5,807 bases of DNA from an uncultured Actinomyces sp. (lineage in GTDB: Bacteria; Actinomycetota; Actinomycetes; Actinomycetales; Actinomycetaceae). The translations under genes were made by a program, and so were the position numbers. The DNA is taken from positions 1-5,807 of the forward strand of contig CAKAPY010000099.1 of NCBI GenBank assembly GCA_916719935.1, written 5' to 3'. This document shows, piece by piece, positions 5,519-5,807 of the stretch. Under the pieces are notes generated by a model. The model saw only the letters and a list, made by a program, of their open reading frames with translations, ran no database searches and was not told the DNA's origin. How positions within the stretch are numbered: the stretch's first letter is position 1; the number at the start of each line of letters is the position of its first letter.

Positions 5519-5807
5519 ATGGCTCGCAAACACTCTAAAGATCACGCTTCAGGACCGACTCGTGCAATTGAGGAATTGAACGGGGCCGGGGTCCCTTTCG
5601 TTGTTCACGAGTACGAGCATGATCCTTCCGCGCGTGCCTACGGTGAAGAAACCGTTGAGAAATTGGGGATTGATCCCGCGATTGCTTTCAAAACCTTGAT
5701 GGTCAAGCTTGAGCCGACGGGGGAGTTCGTGGTGGGATGTGTTCCCGCGCTTGCGCACCTGTCAATGAAGTTGATCGCCAAGGCGGCAGGAGCGAAGAAT
5801 GCAGCGA
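5519..5807 (+). CDS. ybaK: YbaK/EbsC-family Cys-tRNA(Pro) deacylase (3' end missing)
   Basis: YbaK hydrolyses cysteine wrongly attached to tRNA(Pro), a trans-editing factor acting with prolyl-tRNA synthetase in the cytoplasm. The window holds the first 96 codons of a family usually near 155-165 residues; the frame is open to the last base. GVPFVVHEYEHDP (24-36), YGEETVEKLGI (41-51), FKTLMV (57-62) and the MKLIAKAAGAK segment (83-93) align with E. coli YbaK. K58 corresponds to the essential K46 of the E. coli and H. influenzae enzymes. The N-terminus is about 12 residues longer than E. coli YbaK and begins with a polar, basic MARKHSKDH tail. ATG 5519 is chosen because the similarity begins shortly after it and a TACACT box sits at leaderless spacing. 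Related ProX or INS-type deacylases are less likely given the EYEHDP signature. It follows yccF on the same strand. Confidence 0.92.
   Translation, partial: MARKHSKDHASGPTRAIEELNGAGVPFVVHEYEHDPSARAYGEETVEKLGIDPAIAFKTLMVKLEPTGEFVVGCVPALAHLSMKLIAKAAGAKNAA

Overview
The window looks like an ordinary chromosomal segment from a moderately GC-rich actinobacterium. I judge this from gene content and protein similarity, from an Actinomycetaceae-like style of sequence, and from TANNNT -10 boxes placed exactly 6 bases before start codons (leaderless genes). The genus is not decidable from this alone. The window is almost fully coding: seven genes, five complete and one cut at each edge. I see no RNA genes, insertion sequences, CRISPR arrays or phage genes.

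Left part (1-1655, + strand). The 3' three quarters of manA (mannose-6-phosphate isomerase, class I) is followed after 68 bases by a DedA/VTT-family membrane protein, whose relatives include undecaprenyl-phosphate flippases. Middle (1728-4284, + strand). ilvD (dihydroxyacid dehydratase, valine/isoleucine/pantothenate route) has a strong Shine-Dalgarno site. A six-helix Pr6Pr/FAR-17a-AIG1-like membrane protein follows 19 bases later, probably in the same transcript. Right part. yggS (PLP-binding PLP-homeostasis protein, minus strand, 4977-4267) runs convergently into the Pr6Pr gene, with an 18-base overlap of the two reading frames. Divergent from yggS is yccF (two tandem YccF domains). It is followed after 23 bases by the start of ybaK (Cys-tRNA(Pro) deacylase), which runs off the window edge.

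The genes are housekeeping: sugar-nucleotide precursor supply, lipid-carrier recycling, branched-chain amino acid synthesis, vitamin B6 homeostasis and translation quality control. The most plausible functional link is ilvD facing yggS, because loss of YggS in E. coli disturbs isoleucine/valine metabolism.

I did not find an undescribed system. The items most worth a second look are three. First, yggS and ybaK share the same leaderless promoter layout, TACACT-N6-ATG. Second, three direct repeats with a CAGGG core recur every 11 bp, with phased A-tracts, across the -24 to -46 zone of the yggS promoter. Third, IlvD has glycine where [2Fe-2S] dehydratases have their first cluster cysteine.
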